Assembly: GCF_900100005.1 (NCBI RefSeq)
Contig: NZ_FNEB01000001.1
Coordinates: forward strand, 434,001 to 498,000
Origin: Lutimaribacter saemankumensis
GTDB lineage: Bacteria; Pseudomonadota; Alphaproteobacteria; Rhodobacterales; Rhodobacteraceae
Direction of reading: 5' to 3'
DNA: 64,000 nucleotides
Positions within the stretch are counted from its first letter, which is position 1. The number at the start of each line of letters is the position of its first letter. Positions 27,322 through 35,555 of this stretch are shown piece after piece. The notes beneath the pieces are model-generated. The model worked only from the letters and a program-made list of their open reading frames with translations. It was not told the origin of the DNA and did no database searches. Both the position numbers and the translations under genes were made by a program.

Positions 27322-27409
27322 TGCAGGCGCCTCATGTGTGTGATGAGTGTTTTGCGCTTGCGCCATTTCCCACGACCTGAAATCCCGGTCCGCAGAAAAC
27401 CTGCAGGAG
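27322..27409 (+). promoter_or_regulatory. Possible structured leader of the homocysteine methyltransferase mRNA
   Basis: GGCGC-CTCAT (27326-27335) can pair with ATGAG (27343-27347) and GCGCC (27360-27364) as one bulged helix. TGCAGG (27322-27327) can alternatively pair with CCTGCA (27400-27405), which abuts the ribosome binding site AGGAG (27405-27409). The two pairings share bases, so they would compete. It matches no riboswitch class I could recognise. Confidence 0.3.
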
Positions 27410-27416
27410 CATTCCC

Positions 27417-28430
27417 ATGACGAACGCCCTTTCGCGTCTGCTTGAAACCCGCGACTGGCTGATGGCCGACGGCGCCACCGGCACGAACCTGTTCAACATG
27501 GGGCTCAGCTCCGGCGACGCGCCGGAACTGTGGAACATCGAACATCCCGACCGGATCAGGAAACTCTACAAATCCGCGGTGGATGCCGGCAGCGACATTT
27601 TCCTGACCAACTCTTTCGGGGGCAATGCCAGCCGCCTCAAGCTGCACGATGCCGCCGACCGCGCGCGCGAATTGTCTCGCATCAGCGCCGAGCTGGGCCG
27701 CGACGTTGCGGACGCGTCGGGCCGGACCGTCGTCGTGGCCGGATCGGTCGGACCGACGGGCGAGATTTTCGCCCCCATGGGCCCGCTGACCCACGAAGTC
27801 GCGGTCGAGATCTTTCACGAACAGGCCGAGGGGCTGAAAGAGGGCGGCGCCGACGTGCTGTGGCTCGAAACCATCTCCGCCCCCGAGGAATACCGCGCCG
27901 CGGCCGAGGCCTTTGCGCTGGCCGGCATGCCATGGTGCGGCACCATGAGCTTTGACACCGCCGGGCGCACCATGATGGGCGTCACCAGCGCCGACATGGT
28001 CGACATGGTCGAAGCCCTGCCCAACCCGCCGATCGCCTTCGGCGCCAATTGCGGCGTCGGCGCGTCCGATCTGCTGCGTACGGTCCTAGGCTTTGCCGCG
28101 CAGGGGACCGAGCGGCCGATCATCGCCAAGGGCAACGCCGGCATCCCCAAATACCATGACGGCCATATTCATTATGACGGCACGCCCGAACTGATGGCCG
28201 AATACGCCGTGATGGCGCGCGATTGCGGCGCGACGATCATCGGCGGATGCTGCGGCACCATGCCCGACCACCTTGCCAAGATGCACGAGGCGCTCAGCAC
28301 CCGGCCACGCGGTCCGCGCCCGACGCTGGACGAGATCGCCGAAAAACTGGGCGGGTTTTCCTCGGCAGCCGACGGCACCGGCGAAGATGACGGCCCCAAA
28401 CGCCAGCGGCGCGGCCGCCGGCGCGGCTGA
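27417..28430 (+). CDS. bmt: Homocysteine S-methyltransferase (betaine-homocysteine/split MetH type)
   Basis: A 337-residue barrel protein equivalent to the homocysteine-binding module of MetH and to betaine-homocysteine methyltransferase. The zinc thiolates are C212 (GANCGVG) and C278-C279 (GGCCG), and MADGATGTNL is the family start. In roseobacters this protein is thought to act with a separate corrinoid protein and a methylfolate methyltransferase as a split methionine synthase; one candidate corrinoid partner lies at 29786. The C-terminus adds a basic tail (KRQRRGRRRG) of unknown use. Good AGGAG ribosome binding site. Confidence 0.88.
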   Translation: MTNALSRLLETRDWLMADGATGTNLFNMGLSSGDAPELWNIEHPDRIRKLYKSAVDAGSDIFLTNSFGGNASRLKLHDAADRARELSRISAELGRDVADASGRTVVVAGSVGPTGEIFAPMGPLTHEVAVEIFHEQAEGLKEGGADVLWLETISAPEEYRAAAEAFALAGMPWCGTMSFDTAGRTMMGVTSADMVDMVEALPNPPIAFGANCGVGASDLLRTVLGFAAQGTERPIIAKGNAGIPKYHDGHIHYDGTPELMAEYAVMARDCGATIIGGCCGTMPDHLAKMHEALSTRPRGPRPTLDEIAEKLGGFSSAADGTGEDDGPKRQRRGRRRG

Positions 28431-28432
28431 GG

Positions 28433-28474
28433 CCGCAAACCGCGCGGTTTTGCGTTTGAACCGCGCGGTCCTTG
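28433..28474 (+). repeat. AACCGCGCGGTT dispersed repeat, copy 2
   Basis: GCAAACCGCGCGGTTTTGCG followed by TTTG and a second AACCGCGCGGT. Apart from a one-base indel and a few changes it is the same as the minus-strand element at 11021-11064. It lies between the convergent bmt and radical SAM genes and could double as a terminator. Confidence 0.6.
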
Positions 28475-28478
28475 TCGC

Positions 28479-29582
28479 TCAGAACAGGCTTGGCTGATCC
28501 TGTGTCCCCAGGGGGACACGGAATTGCGCGCAATCGAGCGGCGGCAACCCGCCATCCAGCCCCAGCCTGCGCGCCGCGATCTCGAACCGGCGGGCGATCA
28601 TCCGGGCATGCACCCCCTGCCCCCGCATCCGGTGGCCGAAGCGCGAATCGTATTCCTTGCCGCCATGCATCTCGCGCAGGCGCCGCATCACCTTTTCCGC
28701 CCGGCCGGGCGCGTGTTCCCACAGCCAGTCCTTGACCAGCGGGGCCACCTCGTGCGGCAGGCGCAGCATCAGCCAGCTTGCCGCCCGCGCGCCCGCCTTG
28801 TGCGCCGCATCGAGGATCGGCTCGATCTCGTGATCGGTGAGGCCCGGAATGACCGGGCTGATCATCACGCGCACGGGCACACCCGCCTGCGACAATTCAT
28901 TTATCAGCGCCAGGCGGCGTGCCGGCAAAGGCACGCGCGGCTCCATCCGGCGGGACAGGTCGGGGTCGAGCGTCGTGATGGTCACCCCCACATGCGCCAG
29001 ACCCGCCGCCGCCATCGGACCGAGGATATCGAGATCCCGCGCCACCATCGTCCCCTTGGTGACGATGCCAACAGGGTGCCGGAAGTCCTGCAATACTTCC
29101 AACACCTTGCGCATCGCTTTGAACGTTGATTCAATAGGTTGGTAAGGGTCGGTATTTGTGCCGATCGCCATCGGCGCAACCGTATAGGACGGGCGGCGCA
29201 ATTCCTGATCCAGCACACGCCAGATATCGGGCCGCGCCACCAGCCGGGTTTCGAAATCCAGCCCCGGCGACAGGCCAAGATAGCCGTGGCTTGGCCGGGC
29301 AAAACAATAGATGCAGCCGTGTTCGCAACCGCGATAAGGGTTGATCGAGCGGTCGAACGGAACGTCGGGCGAGCTGTTGCGCGTGATCGCGCTGCGGGGG
29401 CGTTCCAGCGAAACTTCGGTGCGCCAGCCCTTTTGCGGTTCGGGAATGTCCCAGCCGTCACCTTCCCAGCCGGTGCCGGTTTCGATCCTTTCGAACGGTT
29501 CGAACCGGCCGGACATGTTGCGGCCAGCGCCACGGGCGCGTCGCAAATCGGCAGGGATCAGGGGGCGTGCATCGTTTGGCAT
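28479..29582 (-). CDS. Radical SAM protein, PA0069/Rv2578c family
   Basis: A 367-residue radical S-adenosylmethionine enzyme. The [4Fe-4S] cysteines are C86, C90 and C93 in CEHGCIYC, preceded by SINPYRG as in spore photoproduct lyase-like families. It also has APMAIGTNTDPYQP and GVTITTLDP, characteristic of this group. No member has an established reaction as far as I know. The start is uncertain: ATG 29582 gives MPNDARPL; a TTG six codons upstream is also open; neither has a clear ribosome binding site. Convergent with bmt. Confidence 0.85.
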   Translation of the reverse strand: MPNDARPLIPADLRRARGAGRNMSGRFEPFERIETGTGWEGDGWDIPEPQKGWRTEVSLERPRSAITRNSSPDVPFDRSINPYRGCEHGCIYCFARPSHGYLGLSPGLDFETRLVARPDIWRVLDQELRRPSYTVAPMAIGTNTDPYQPIESTFKAMRKVLEVLQDFRHPVGIVTKGTMVARDLDILGPMAAAGLAHVGVTITTLDPDLSRRMEPRVPLPARRLALINELSQAGVPVRVMISPVIPGLTDHEIEPILDAAHKAGARAASWLMLRLPHEVAPLVKDWLWEHAPGRAEKVMRRLREMHGGKEYDSRFGHRMRGQGVHARMIARRFEIAARRLGLDGGLPPLDCAQFRVPLGTQDQPSLF

Positions 29583-29615
29583 GCCGCAACACTGGAACAA
29601 AAAAAGAACTTTTGC

Positions 29616-29642
29616 AATTCTCGCGAGATGATCCTGAGAATT
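29616..29642. promoter_or_regulatory. Nested inverted repeats upstream of the radical SAM and corrinoid genes
   Basis: AATTCTC (29616-29622) and GAGAATT (29636-29642) form a perfect 7-bp inverted repeat with a 13-base spacer. TCTCGCGAGA (29619-29628) is an overlapping 10-bp perfect palindrome. The site is AT-rich and lies between divergent genes, 34 bases from the radical SAM start, so an operator is plausible. Confidence 0.35.
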
Positions 29643-29785
29643 TTTCCGAATTCGGCATGCGTTTTGCGGCTACAAGTCGGAACCGAAGGCGCTTATGTCG
29701 CTATTCAGACAGTCCAAATGCGACAAAATGACGAAACGTGCGCATAACTTCCAACCCCGCGCGCGCGGCCACAAAGGAACACCCC

Positions 29786-30493
29786 ATGTCGGAAGAAGAA
29801 GACGACATCATCCTCTCGGAACTCGATGACGAGGAACTTGTCCAGCAGATGTTCGACGACCTCTACGACGGTCTGAAGGAAGAGATCGAAGAAGGTGTGA
29901 ACATCCTGCTCGAGCGTGGCTGGGCCCCCTACCGCGTGCTGACCGAGGCGCTGGTGGGCGGCATGACCATCGTGGGCAACGATTTCCGCGACGGTATCCT
30001 TTTCGTTCCCGAAGTGCTTCTGGCCGCCAACGCGATGAAGGGCGGCATGGCCATCCTCAAGCCGCTTCTGGCCGAAACCGGCGCGCCGCGCATGGGGTCC
30101 ATGGTGATCGGCACCGTCAAGGGCGACATCCACGACATCGGCAAGAACCTTGTCAGCATGATGATGGAAGGCGCCGGGTTCGAGGTTGTCGATCTCGGGA
30201 TCAACAACCCGGTCGAAAACTATCTCGAGGCGCTGGAAGAGCATAAGCCCGACATCCTGGGCATGTCCGCCCTGCTGACGACCACCATGCCCTACATGAA
30301 GGTCGTGATCGACACGATGGTGGAACAGGGTATCCGCGACGATTACGTCGTGCTGGTCGGCGGCGCCCCCCTGAACGAGGAATTCGGCAAGGCCATCGGC
30401 GCCGACGCCTATTGCCGCGATGCCGCCGTTGCGGTCGAAACCGCCAAGCAGTTCGTCGCGCGCAAGCACAATCAGGGCGTTGCGACGGCCTGA
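29786..30493 (+). CDS. Corrinoid-binding methyltransferase subunit
   Basis: A 235-residue B12-binding protein of the MtbC/MetH type. The N-terminal four-helix cap domain (about 15-95) precedes the Rossmann-like cobalamin domain (about 105-225), which has the axial-ligand motif D114-I-H116-D-I-G119 and the GGAPL turn. The N-terminus is unusually acidic (MSEEEDD). It should carry a methyl group on cobalt between a donor and an acceptor protein; the homocysteine methyltransferase at 27417 is the likely acceptor. No donor-specific methyltransferase is in the window. AAAGGA ribosome binding site. Confidence 0.92.
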   Translation: MSEEEDDIILSELDDEELVQQMFDDLYDGLKEEIEEGVNILLERGWAPYRVLTEALVGGMTIVGNDFRDGILFVPEVLLAANAMKGGMAILKPLLAETGAPRMGSMVIGTVKGDIHDIGKNLVSMMMEGAGFEVVDLGINNPVENYLEALEEHKPDILGMSALLTTTMPYMKVVIDTMVEQGIRDDYVVLVGGAPLNEEFGKAIGADAYCRDAAVAVETAKQFVARKHNQGVATA

Positions 30494-30522
30494 TCCGGCC
30501 TTACGGTCCGGTCATGCGGAAA

Positions 30523-30550
30523 GGCCCCGGTTCAGAACCGGGGCCTTTTT
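30523..30550. terminator. Terminator between corrinoid and thioesterase genes
   Basis: An 11-bp perfect stem (GGCCCCGGTTC / GAACCGGGGCC) followed by TTTTT (30546-30550) ends the corrinoid gene. On the minus strand it is followed by TTTCC and could also stop the convergent thioesterase transcript, though it overlaps little beyond that gene's stop. Confidence 0.85.
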
Positions 30551-30553
30551 CAT

Positions 30554-31018
30554 TCACCCGCTGATCCCGCGGTCGCGCACGGCCATAAGGGTGCAGGTCA
30601 TCGCCGCGATCTGTTTCTCGACGCCGTTTTCACCGATGGCATGGGCCGCGCCCTGCGTCAGCACGATGGTGCGGCCGGGTTTGACAACATCGGCAACGAA
30701 GCGAAACCGTGCGCCCTGTGCCGGGGCCAGGAAATTGATCTTGAATTCCACGGTCAGCACGGCGCTGTCTTCGTCCATCAACGAAAACCCGGCATAGCCG
30801 CAGGCGCTGTCCAGGACGGTGGCGACGGTGCCACCGTGAAGAAACCCGTGCTGCTGCGTGAAGTCGGGCCCGTAAGGCATTGTAATTTCAACATGACCAG
30901 GCGTGACACCCTCAAGTGTCGCCCCAAGCGTGCGCATCATCGCCTGGCGGCCGAAACTGTCACGAACGCGGGTTTCGAAATCCGCGGCGCGGGGTGCGAA
31001 ACTGCTGCTGTCTGTCAT
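30554..31018 (-). CDS. PaaI-family hotdog thioesterase
   Basis: A 154-residue single hotdog domain of the PaaI/YdiI group. HGFLHGGTVATVLDSACG (around 57-74) holds the family His-Gly-Gly and the catalytic Asp/Ser region, and the central strand TVEFKINFLAPA is conserved. It hydrolyses acyl-CoA esters, possibly aromatic or short to medium acyl; substrate unknown. Divergent from DUF1638. Confidence 0.88.
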   Translation of the reverse strand: MTDSSSFAPRAADFETRVRDSFGRQAMMRTLGATLEGVTPGHVEITMPYGPDFTQQHGFLHGGTVATVLDSACGYAGFSLMDEDSAVLTVEFKINFLAPAQGARFRFVADVVKPGRTIVLTQGAAHAIGENGVEKQIAAMTCTLMAVRDRGISG

Positions 31019-31134
31019 GCGATGCGGCCTTTGTGATTGATGCCCTTTCCGGTGCAGCCTATGTCGGTTTCAGGCAGGATGCGCGCGGAACGCCGCGTCA
31101 GACTGTTCCGAAAGATCGCGCAAGGACCGGTGGG

Positions 31135-31770
31135 ATGGACGCACCCGATGATCGCACGCTTACGGAGACCGGCATGGCCCCCACGGGCCGTGGGCGGGTT
31201 CTGCTGATCGCCTGCGGGGCGCTCGCGCGCGAAATCCTGGCCCTGCAAAGGGCGAATGGCTGGGATCACCTCGACCTGCATTGCCTGCCCGCGATCCTGC
31301 ACAACCACCCCGAAAAGATCACCAAGGCCGTTGTGGACGCGGTAGAAAAGCGCGGCCCGGCCTATGACGACGTATTCGTCGTCTATGCCGATTGCGGCAC
31401 CGGCGGGCAGTTGCAGGCCGCCTGCGACCGGCTGGGCATCGCGATGATCGAAGGCCCGCATTGCTACAGTTTTTTCGAAGGAAACGCCCGCTTTGCCGCG
31501 CATGGCGACGAAGAGATCACGGCCTTCTACCTAACCGATTTCCTGGTCCGGCAGTTCGATGCCTTCGTGTGGAAACCCCTCGGGCTGGACCGGCACCCGG
31601 ACCTGCGCGACATGTATTTCGGCCATTACGAGAAACTGGTCTACCAGGCGCAGACGGACGACCCTGCCCTGACCGAAAAGGCGCGCGCCTGCGCCGACCG
31701 GCTTGGCCTGGCGTTCGAGCGACGGTTTACCGGCTATGGCGATCTCGAAACGGCGCTGTCGCGCGTTTAG
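31135..31770 (+). CDS. DUF1638 protein
   Basis: A 211-residue cytoplasmic protein that begins with the family strand RVLLIACGALAREIL and contains LPAILHNHPEKI and YADCGTGGQL with conserved Cys and His that could bind a metal or thiol. DUF1638 genes commonly neighbour corrinoid proteins and methyltransferases, as here, so a role in cobalamin-dependent methyl transfer is suspected but unproven. Two starts are possible, ATG 31135 (AAGGA site) or ATG 31174 (GGAGA site), the second closer to the usual family N-terminus. The stop overlaps the convergent P450 stop. Confidence 0.85.
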   Translation: MDAPDDRTLTETGMAPTGRGRVLLIACGALAREILALQRANGWDHLDLHCLPAILHNHPEKITKAVVDAVEKRGPAYDDVFVVYADCGTGGQLQAACDRLGIAMIEGPHCYSFFEGNARFAAHGDEEITAFYLTDFLVRQFDAFVWKPLGLDRHPDLRDMYFGHYEKLVYQAQTDDPALTEKARACADRLGLAFERRFTGYGDLETALSRV

Positions 31771-33116
31771 CGTGGCGTGACGCGCAGGTGGATGCCGTTG
31801 CGCGCCCGCACCGTCAGATGGGCCACGGGCGTGGGCACCTTGCCTGCGACCGGCTCGAACCGGAAGGCCGCGCAAAGCCGTGACAGCAACAGCGGCCCCT
31901 CGACCATGGCGAACCCCGCACCGGTGCAGACCCGCGGCCCCGCCGAAAACGGAATATAGGCATCGCGCGCGCAGGCCTTGCCGTTTTCGGTATGCCAGCG
32001 CGCAGGGTCGAAATCGTCGGGCCGGTCCCAAAGCCGTTCGTGGCGGTGCAGGTGCCAGGGGCTGATCACGATCTGGCTGCCCTGGGGGGCCGTGCGGTCG
32101 CGCATTGTCTCGGGGCATCGGGTTTCTCGAACCATCATCGGCACCGGCGGGTAAAGACGCAGGGTTTCGCGGAACACGTCGCGGCTGACTCGCAACTGGC
32201 CGACCTCGGAGAAATCGCCGGTTTTCAGCGCCGACGCCTCGGCCGCGACCTTGTCCTGCCAGTCGGGATAAAGCGCCAGCAGATACAGCGCCCAGGCAAG
32301 CGCCGAAGCGCTGGTTTCATGGCCCGCCAGGAAAAAGATCGCCACCTGATCGACCATTTCAGCGGTGTCGAAACGGTCGCCGGTCTGCGGATCGCGCGTC
32401 GTCATGATCTTGGTCGCCAGGTCGTCGGGCGCGCGGCCGGCCGCGATCTCGTGCATCCGCGCATCGGTCAGTTGGGCGATGAGCGTGCGAATCGACCGGG
32501 CCGCGGCCCGTGTGCGGCGGCGAAAGAACCGGGGCATCCAGCGCGGCAGCGGCACGAAGGCCGCAAGGTTCAGGATCGGCTGGCTGCGCTGGTAGTCGCG
32601 GAATTCGTGAAACACGCGCGCGGCGGTTTCATGCTCGATCGGGATGGAAAACAGCGTGCGAAAGATCACGTCGGCGGCGGCGTGGCTCATGACCTCTTCG
32701 ATCTCGACCGTGCCGCCCGACCGGGCGCGCAGGCGGGTCACGCAGGCATCTGACGCTGCCCACATCGCGGCATAGGTGTCTTTCAGCCGCCCGCCTTCAA
32801 AGGCCGGGTCGATGATCCGGCGTTGGCGTTTCCAGACATCGCCATTGGTCAGGAACACCGAATTGCCAAGAAGCGGGCGCAGCCCTTCGCCGATGCGGTC
32901 GGATTTCGGGAAATCGTCGGGCCGCTCTTTCAGCACGCGGCGGACCAGCTCCGGCTGGTTCACCAGGTAGGACCGGAAGAACGGCGTGCGGAACTCGGCC
33001 ATCCATGCGCGATAGAGCTTGGCCGGCTGCGCCGACAGGATGTCACGCCGGAACAGCCGCGCATGGTGCAGCAGCGACACCTTTTCGGGCCGGGATGGGG
33101 GCTTGGGCGGGATCAT
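31767..33116 (-). CDS. Cytochrome P450
   Basis: A 449-residue soluble P450 with all hallmarks: I-helix AGHET (264-268) for oxygen activation, the E317-T-L-R320 pair, and the haem loop FSAGPRVCTG with thiolate C397. The N-terminus lacks a membrane anchor. The start ATG overlaps the stop of the membrane hydrolase gene upstream (ATGA), so the two are translated together. No ferredoxin or reductase gene is adjacent. Substrate unknown; it resembles bacterial P450s acting on fatty or terpenoid compounds only in a general way. Confidence 0.92.
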   Translation of the reverse strand: MIPPKPPSRPEKVSLLHHARLFRRDILSAQPAKLYRAWMAEFRTPFFRSYLVNQPELVRRVLKERPDDFPKSDRIGEGLRPLLGNSVFLTNGDVWKRQRRIIDPAFEGGRLKDTYAAMWAASDACVTRLRARSGGTVEIEEVMSHAAADVIFRTLFSIPIEHETAARVFHEFRDYQRSQPILNLAAFVPLPRWMPRFFRRRTRAAARSIRTLIAQLTDARMHEIAAGRAPDDLATKIMTTRDPQTGDRFDTAEMVDQVAIFFLAGHETSASALAWALYLLALYPDWQDKVAAEASALKTGDFSEVGQLRVSRDVFRETLRLYPPVPMMVRETRCPETMRDRTAPQGSQIVISPWHLHRHERLWDRPDDFDPARWHTENGKACARDAYIPFSAGPRVCTGAGFAMVEGPLLLSRLCAAFRFEPVAGKVPTPVAHLTVRARNGIHLRVTPR

Positions 33117-34387
33117 GGGCTGACCGAACGGTATTTCGACACCGCCCTTTCCATCCGGCTGATCGAGGCCGGCCGTTCGTGATAACGCGCGCCCAGGGTG
33201 ACCGGCCCGGCGGTGATCTGGAAATAGTCGTAATCCTTGGGCCTGTCGAAGGCGCAGAGATACTGGAAATGAAGCCGGAAATAGCGCCGTTTCAGCGCCG
33301 CCCAGCGTTCGGGGCTGAGCGTCTGGGTGAAAGACGCGGAAAACACCAGCGGCCAGCGCTTGTCCGGCGGGGCCACGCCCGTCACCGCGACCGGGTCGCA
33401 CAGCGCAAAGGCGCAGCCATCGCCCGGTGCCGTGACATCCACCCAGGTCAGCCGGTCCGAGGCCGCCAGAAACGCCAGATCACGCCTGAGCCGCCACGCA
33501 TCGGGCAGGAACGACACCATCGGCACGACATGCCCAAGGCTGAGAAAGGACAGCGCCGGGCCGTTTGCGGGCAGCCGGCGGTCGCGGATCAGATCGGCCA
33601 GGATCGACACACCCAGATGCGCGCCGGACGAATGGCCGACGACCAGAACCTCGTCCACGTCCCCGGTCAGCGCGGCGGCGATGGCGTCGGCGAATTCGGC
33701 CATCCGCGCCTCAAGCTCGGGCGGATTGGCGCCCCGGAACTGCGCGGAATAGGCGTAGTCATGCATCAGGTAATAGGCGAAAAGCCGGTTGTCGCGGGCC
33801 TTGAACCACCGCAGGACAAGCGGCGCCACCACGATCAGAGCGCCCCAGTAGCAAAGGCTTTCGACAACCGCGCGGGCAGCCAGAACGCTGCCCCCGTCGC
33901 CACGGAGCGGTATCGCGGTCGACAGCCATATCAGGGCGCGACCGGCAATATGCCCCAACAGGATCGCCACAAACAGTTGCACCAGAAGCATCACGATAGG
34001 GTAGAGCGCCGCAATCAGCGGCCCCTTGCGCAGTTGCATCAGCCGCCACAGCGCACCGGACCCGATATAGGCCCAGGCCGTTCGCAGCAGTTGCAGATAG
34101 GTCGCGGGGATCGTGTTCGACATGCTGCCGCGCACGATGTCGGACCAGACCAGCACCTCGACATCGGTTTCGACAGAGGTTCCGTCAATGGCCGCCTGTA
34201 CATGCCAGCCATAGCGCCCGGTGTCGCCCTTTCCCGGGCTCAACGTCAGCGCATAGCCCGAAATCGCCGCCTGCTCGGCGCCTTCCTTGCGGTAAAGTTC
34301 GCGATAGCGCCGGGGATGAATCGGATCGTAGCCGGGGATATAGAACACCCGGCGGCGCCGCACGTTGTTGAAATCGGAACCACTCAT
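33113..34387 (-). CDS. Membrane-associated serine hydrolase with GHSSG motif
   Basis: A 424-residue protein with an alpha/beta-hydrolase outline. It opens with RRRVFYIPGYDP (first strand and oxyanion-like loop), has two adjacent transmembrane helices (about 123-145 and 174-195) inserted before the catalytic part, and a nucleophile elbow GHSSG with S253. I recognise no named family. Being coupled to the P450 gene by a 4-base overlap, it probably acts on the same lipid-like compound or its ester. Start at 34387 (MSGSDFNN); a start 7 codons upstream is possible. Confidence 0.7.
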   Translation of the reverse strand: MSGSDFNNVRRRRVFYIPGYDPIHPRRYRELYRKEGAEQAAISGYALTLSPGKGDTGRYGWHVQAAIDGTSVETDVEVLVWSDIVRGSMSNTIPATYLQLLRTAWAYIGSGALWRLMQLRKGPLIAALYPIVMLLVQLFVAILLGHIAGRALIWLSTAIPLRGDGGSVLAARAVVESLCYWGALIVVAPLVLRWFKARDNRLFAYYLMHDYAYSAQFRGANPPELEARMAEFADAIAAALTGDVDEVLVVGHSSGAHLGVSILADLIRDRRLPANGPALSFLSLGHVVPMVSFLPDAWRLRRDLAFLAASDRLTWVDVTAPGDGCAFALCDPVAVTGVAPPDKRWPLVFSASFTQTLSPERWAALKRRYFRLHFQYLCAFDRPKDYDYFQITAGPVTLGARYHERPASISRMERAVSKYRSVSP

Positions 34388-34459
34388 GCCAAACCTGTTT
34401 TTCCGCACGATAGCGGCGGAATCGGTCCAGCGTAAGGCAGTATCGCGGCCCGGTGCGGA

Positions 34460-35209
34460 TCAGCCAAGCGCGGCAAGCGCCGGGAAGGTTTCCAGCAGCC
34501 AGTAGGAAAAGGCCGAGAACCCGCCGGTCAGCATCAGCAGGCCGATCGTCCAGAGCAGCAGGCCCATCACCCGCTCGATCTGTTCCATGTGCCGTTTCAT
34601 CCAGCCCATCACGCCCTGCATGCGCGGCAGGAAAGCCGCGACCAGCAGGAACGGGATGCCAAGCCCCGCCGCATAGACCGCCAGCAGCAGCGTGCCGCGT
34701 GCAACCGATGCCTCGGACGCGGCAAGCGACAGGATCGCGCCGAGCTGCGGGCCGATGCAGGGCGTCCAGCCAAAGGCAAAGGCCAGCCCCAGAACATAGG
34801 CGCCGAACGCGCTGCCGCCGCGGTCGCCCGCGTCCAGACGCGCTTCGCGGTCAAGGAACCCGATCCGGTAGACGCCCACAAAATGCGCGCCAAAGATCAT
34901 CACGATCACGCCCGCGATGGTGTTGAACCAGCCTTGGTATTGCAGGAACAGCGTGCCCACCGCGCTGGCGGCGAACCCGAGCAGCAGGAACACCGTCGAC
35001 AGCCCGAGGACGAAAAAGAACGCCGGGGTCAGCGCACTGGCCTTTGCGTCTTCGCGGTTGAGGTCGTTCAGGGACACCCCGCTCATATATGCAAGGTAGG
35101 GCGGCACGATGGGCAGCACGCAGGGCGACAGGAACGAGATCAGCCCCGCGAAAAGCGCCACGAACATCGCCGGCAACAGGGCCGCGTCTATGATCTCGAT
35201 TCCGAACAT
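34460..35209 (-). CDS. ccdA: Cytochrome c biogenesis thiol transporter CcdA
   Basis: A 249-residue inner-membrane protein with six predicted helices. It carries the two redox cysteines that pass electrons from thioredoxin to the periplasm: C30 in FLSPCVLPIVPPY and C151 in FGWTPCIGPQ. It reduces apocytochrome c thiols and other periplasmic disulphides. The start at 35209 (MFGIEII) is preferred; an ATG 7 codons upstream has no ribosome binding site. It is divergent from tusA, and both handle thiol chemistry. Confidence 0.95.
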   Translation of the reverse strand: MFGIEIIDAALLPAMFVALFAGLISFLSPCVLPIVPPYLAYMSGVSLNDLNREDAKASALTPAFFFVLGLSTVFLLLGFAASAVGTLFLQYQGWFNTIAGVIVMIFGAHFVGVYRIGFLDREARLDAGDRGGSAFGAYVLGLAFAFGWTPCIGPQLGAILSLAASEASVARGTLLLAVYAAGLGIPFLLVAAFLPRMQGVMGWMKRHMEQIERVMGLLLWTIGLLMLTGGFSAFSYWLLETFPALAALG

Positions 35210-35312
35210 GGTCTTTGCATAGCCCGCCATCGGCGCGGCGTCACGCCCCTAGAACGGGACGCAAGGTCACATGCGCGTGGACAGCGCGTGATCCCCGCGT
35301 TAAGCCGCACGC

Positions 35313-35549
35313 ATGACCGAACCCGTCCTTCAGATCGACGCACGCGGGCTGATCTGCCCCCTGCCCGTCCTGCGTGCGCGCAAGGCGTTGCTGGGCATTG
35401 CGCCGGGCGCGGTCGTCGAGGTTCTGGCCGATGACGACATGGCGCGCATCGACCTTCCGCATTTCTGCGGCGAGGCCGGACACGAGCACCTTTTGCTGGA
35501 AGACGCCGGCGATCACCAGCGTCACCTGATCCGCCGCGGACCCGGCTGA
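35313..35549 (+). CDS. TusA-family sulphur carrier
   Basis: A 78-residue sulphurtransferase-like protein with the family motif RGLICPLPVL; C15 would carry persulphide sulphur. The fold is two helices packed on a sheet. TusA proteins deliver sulphur for tRNA thiolation or molybdenum cofactor; those that stand alone, as this one does, are not easily assigned. Convergent with bioY, 6 bases apart. Confidence 0.88.
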   Translation: MTEPVLQIDARGLICPLPVLRARKALLGIAPGAVVEVLADDDMARIDLPHFCGEAGHEHLLLEDAGDHQRHLIRRGPG

Positions 35550-35555
35550 GCGGCG

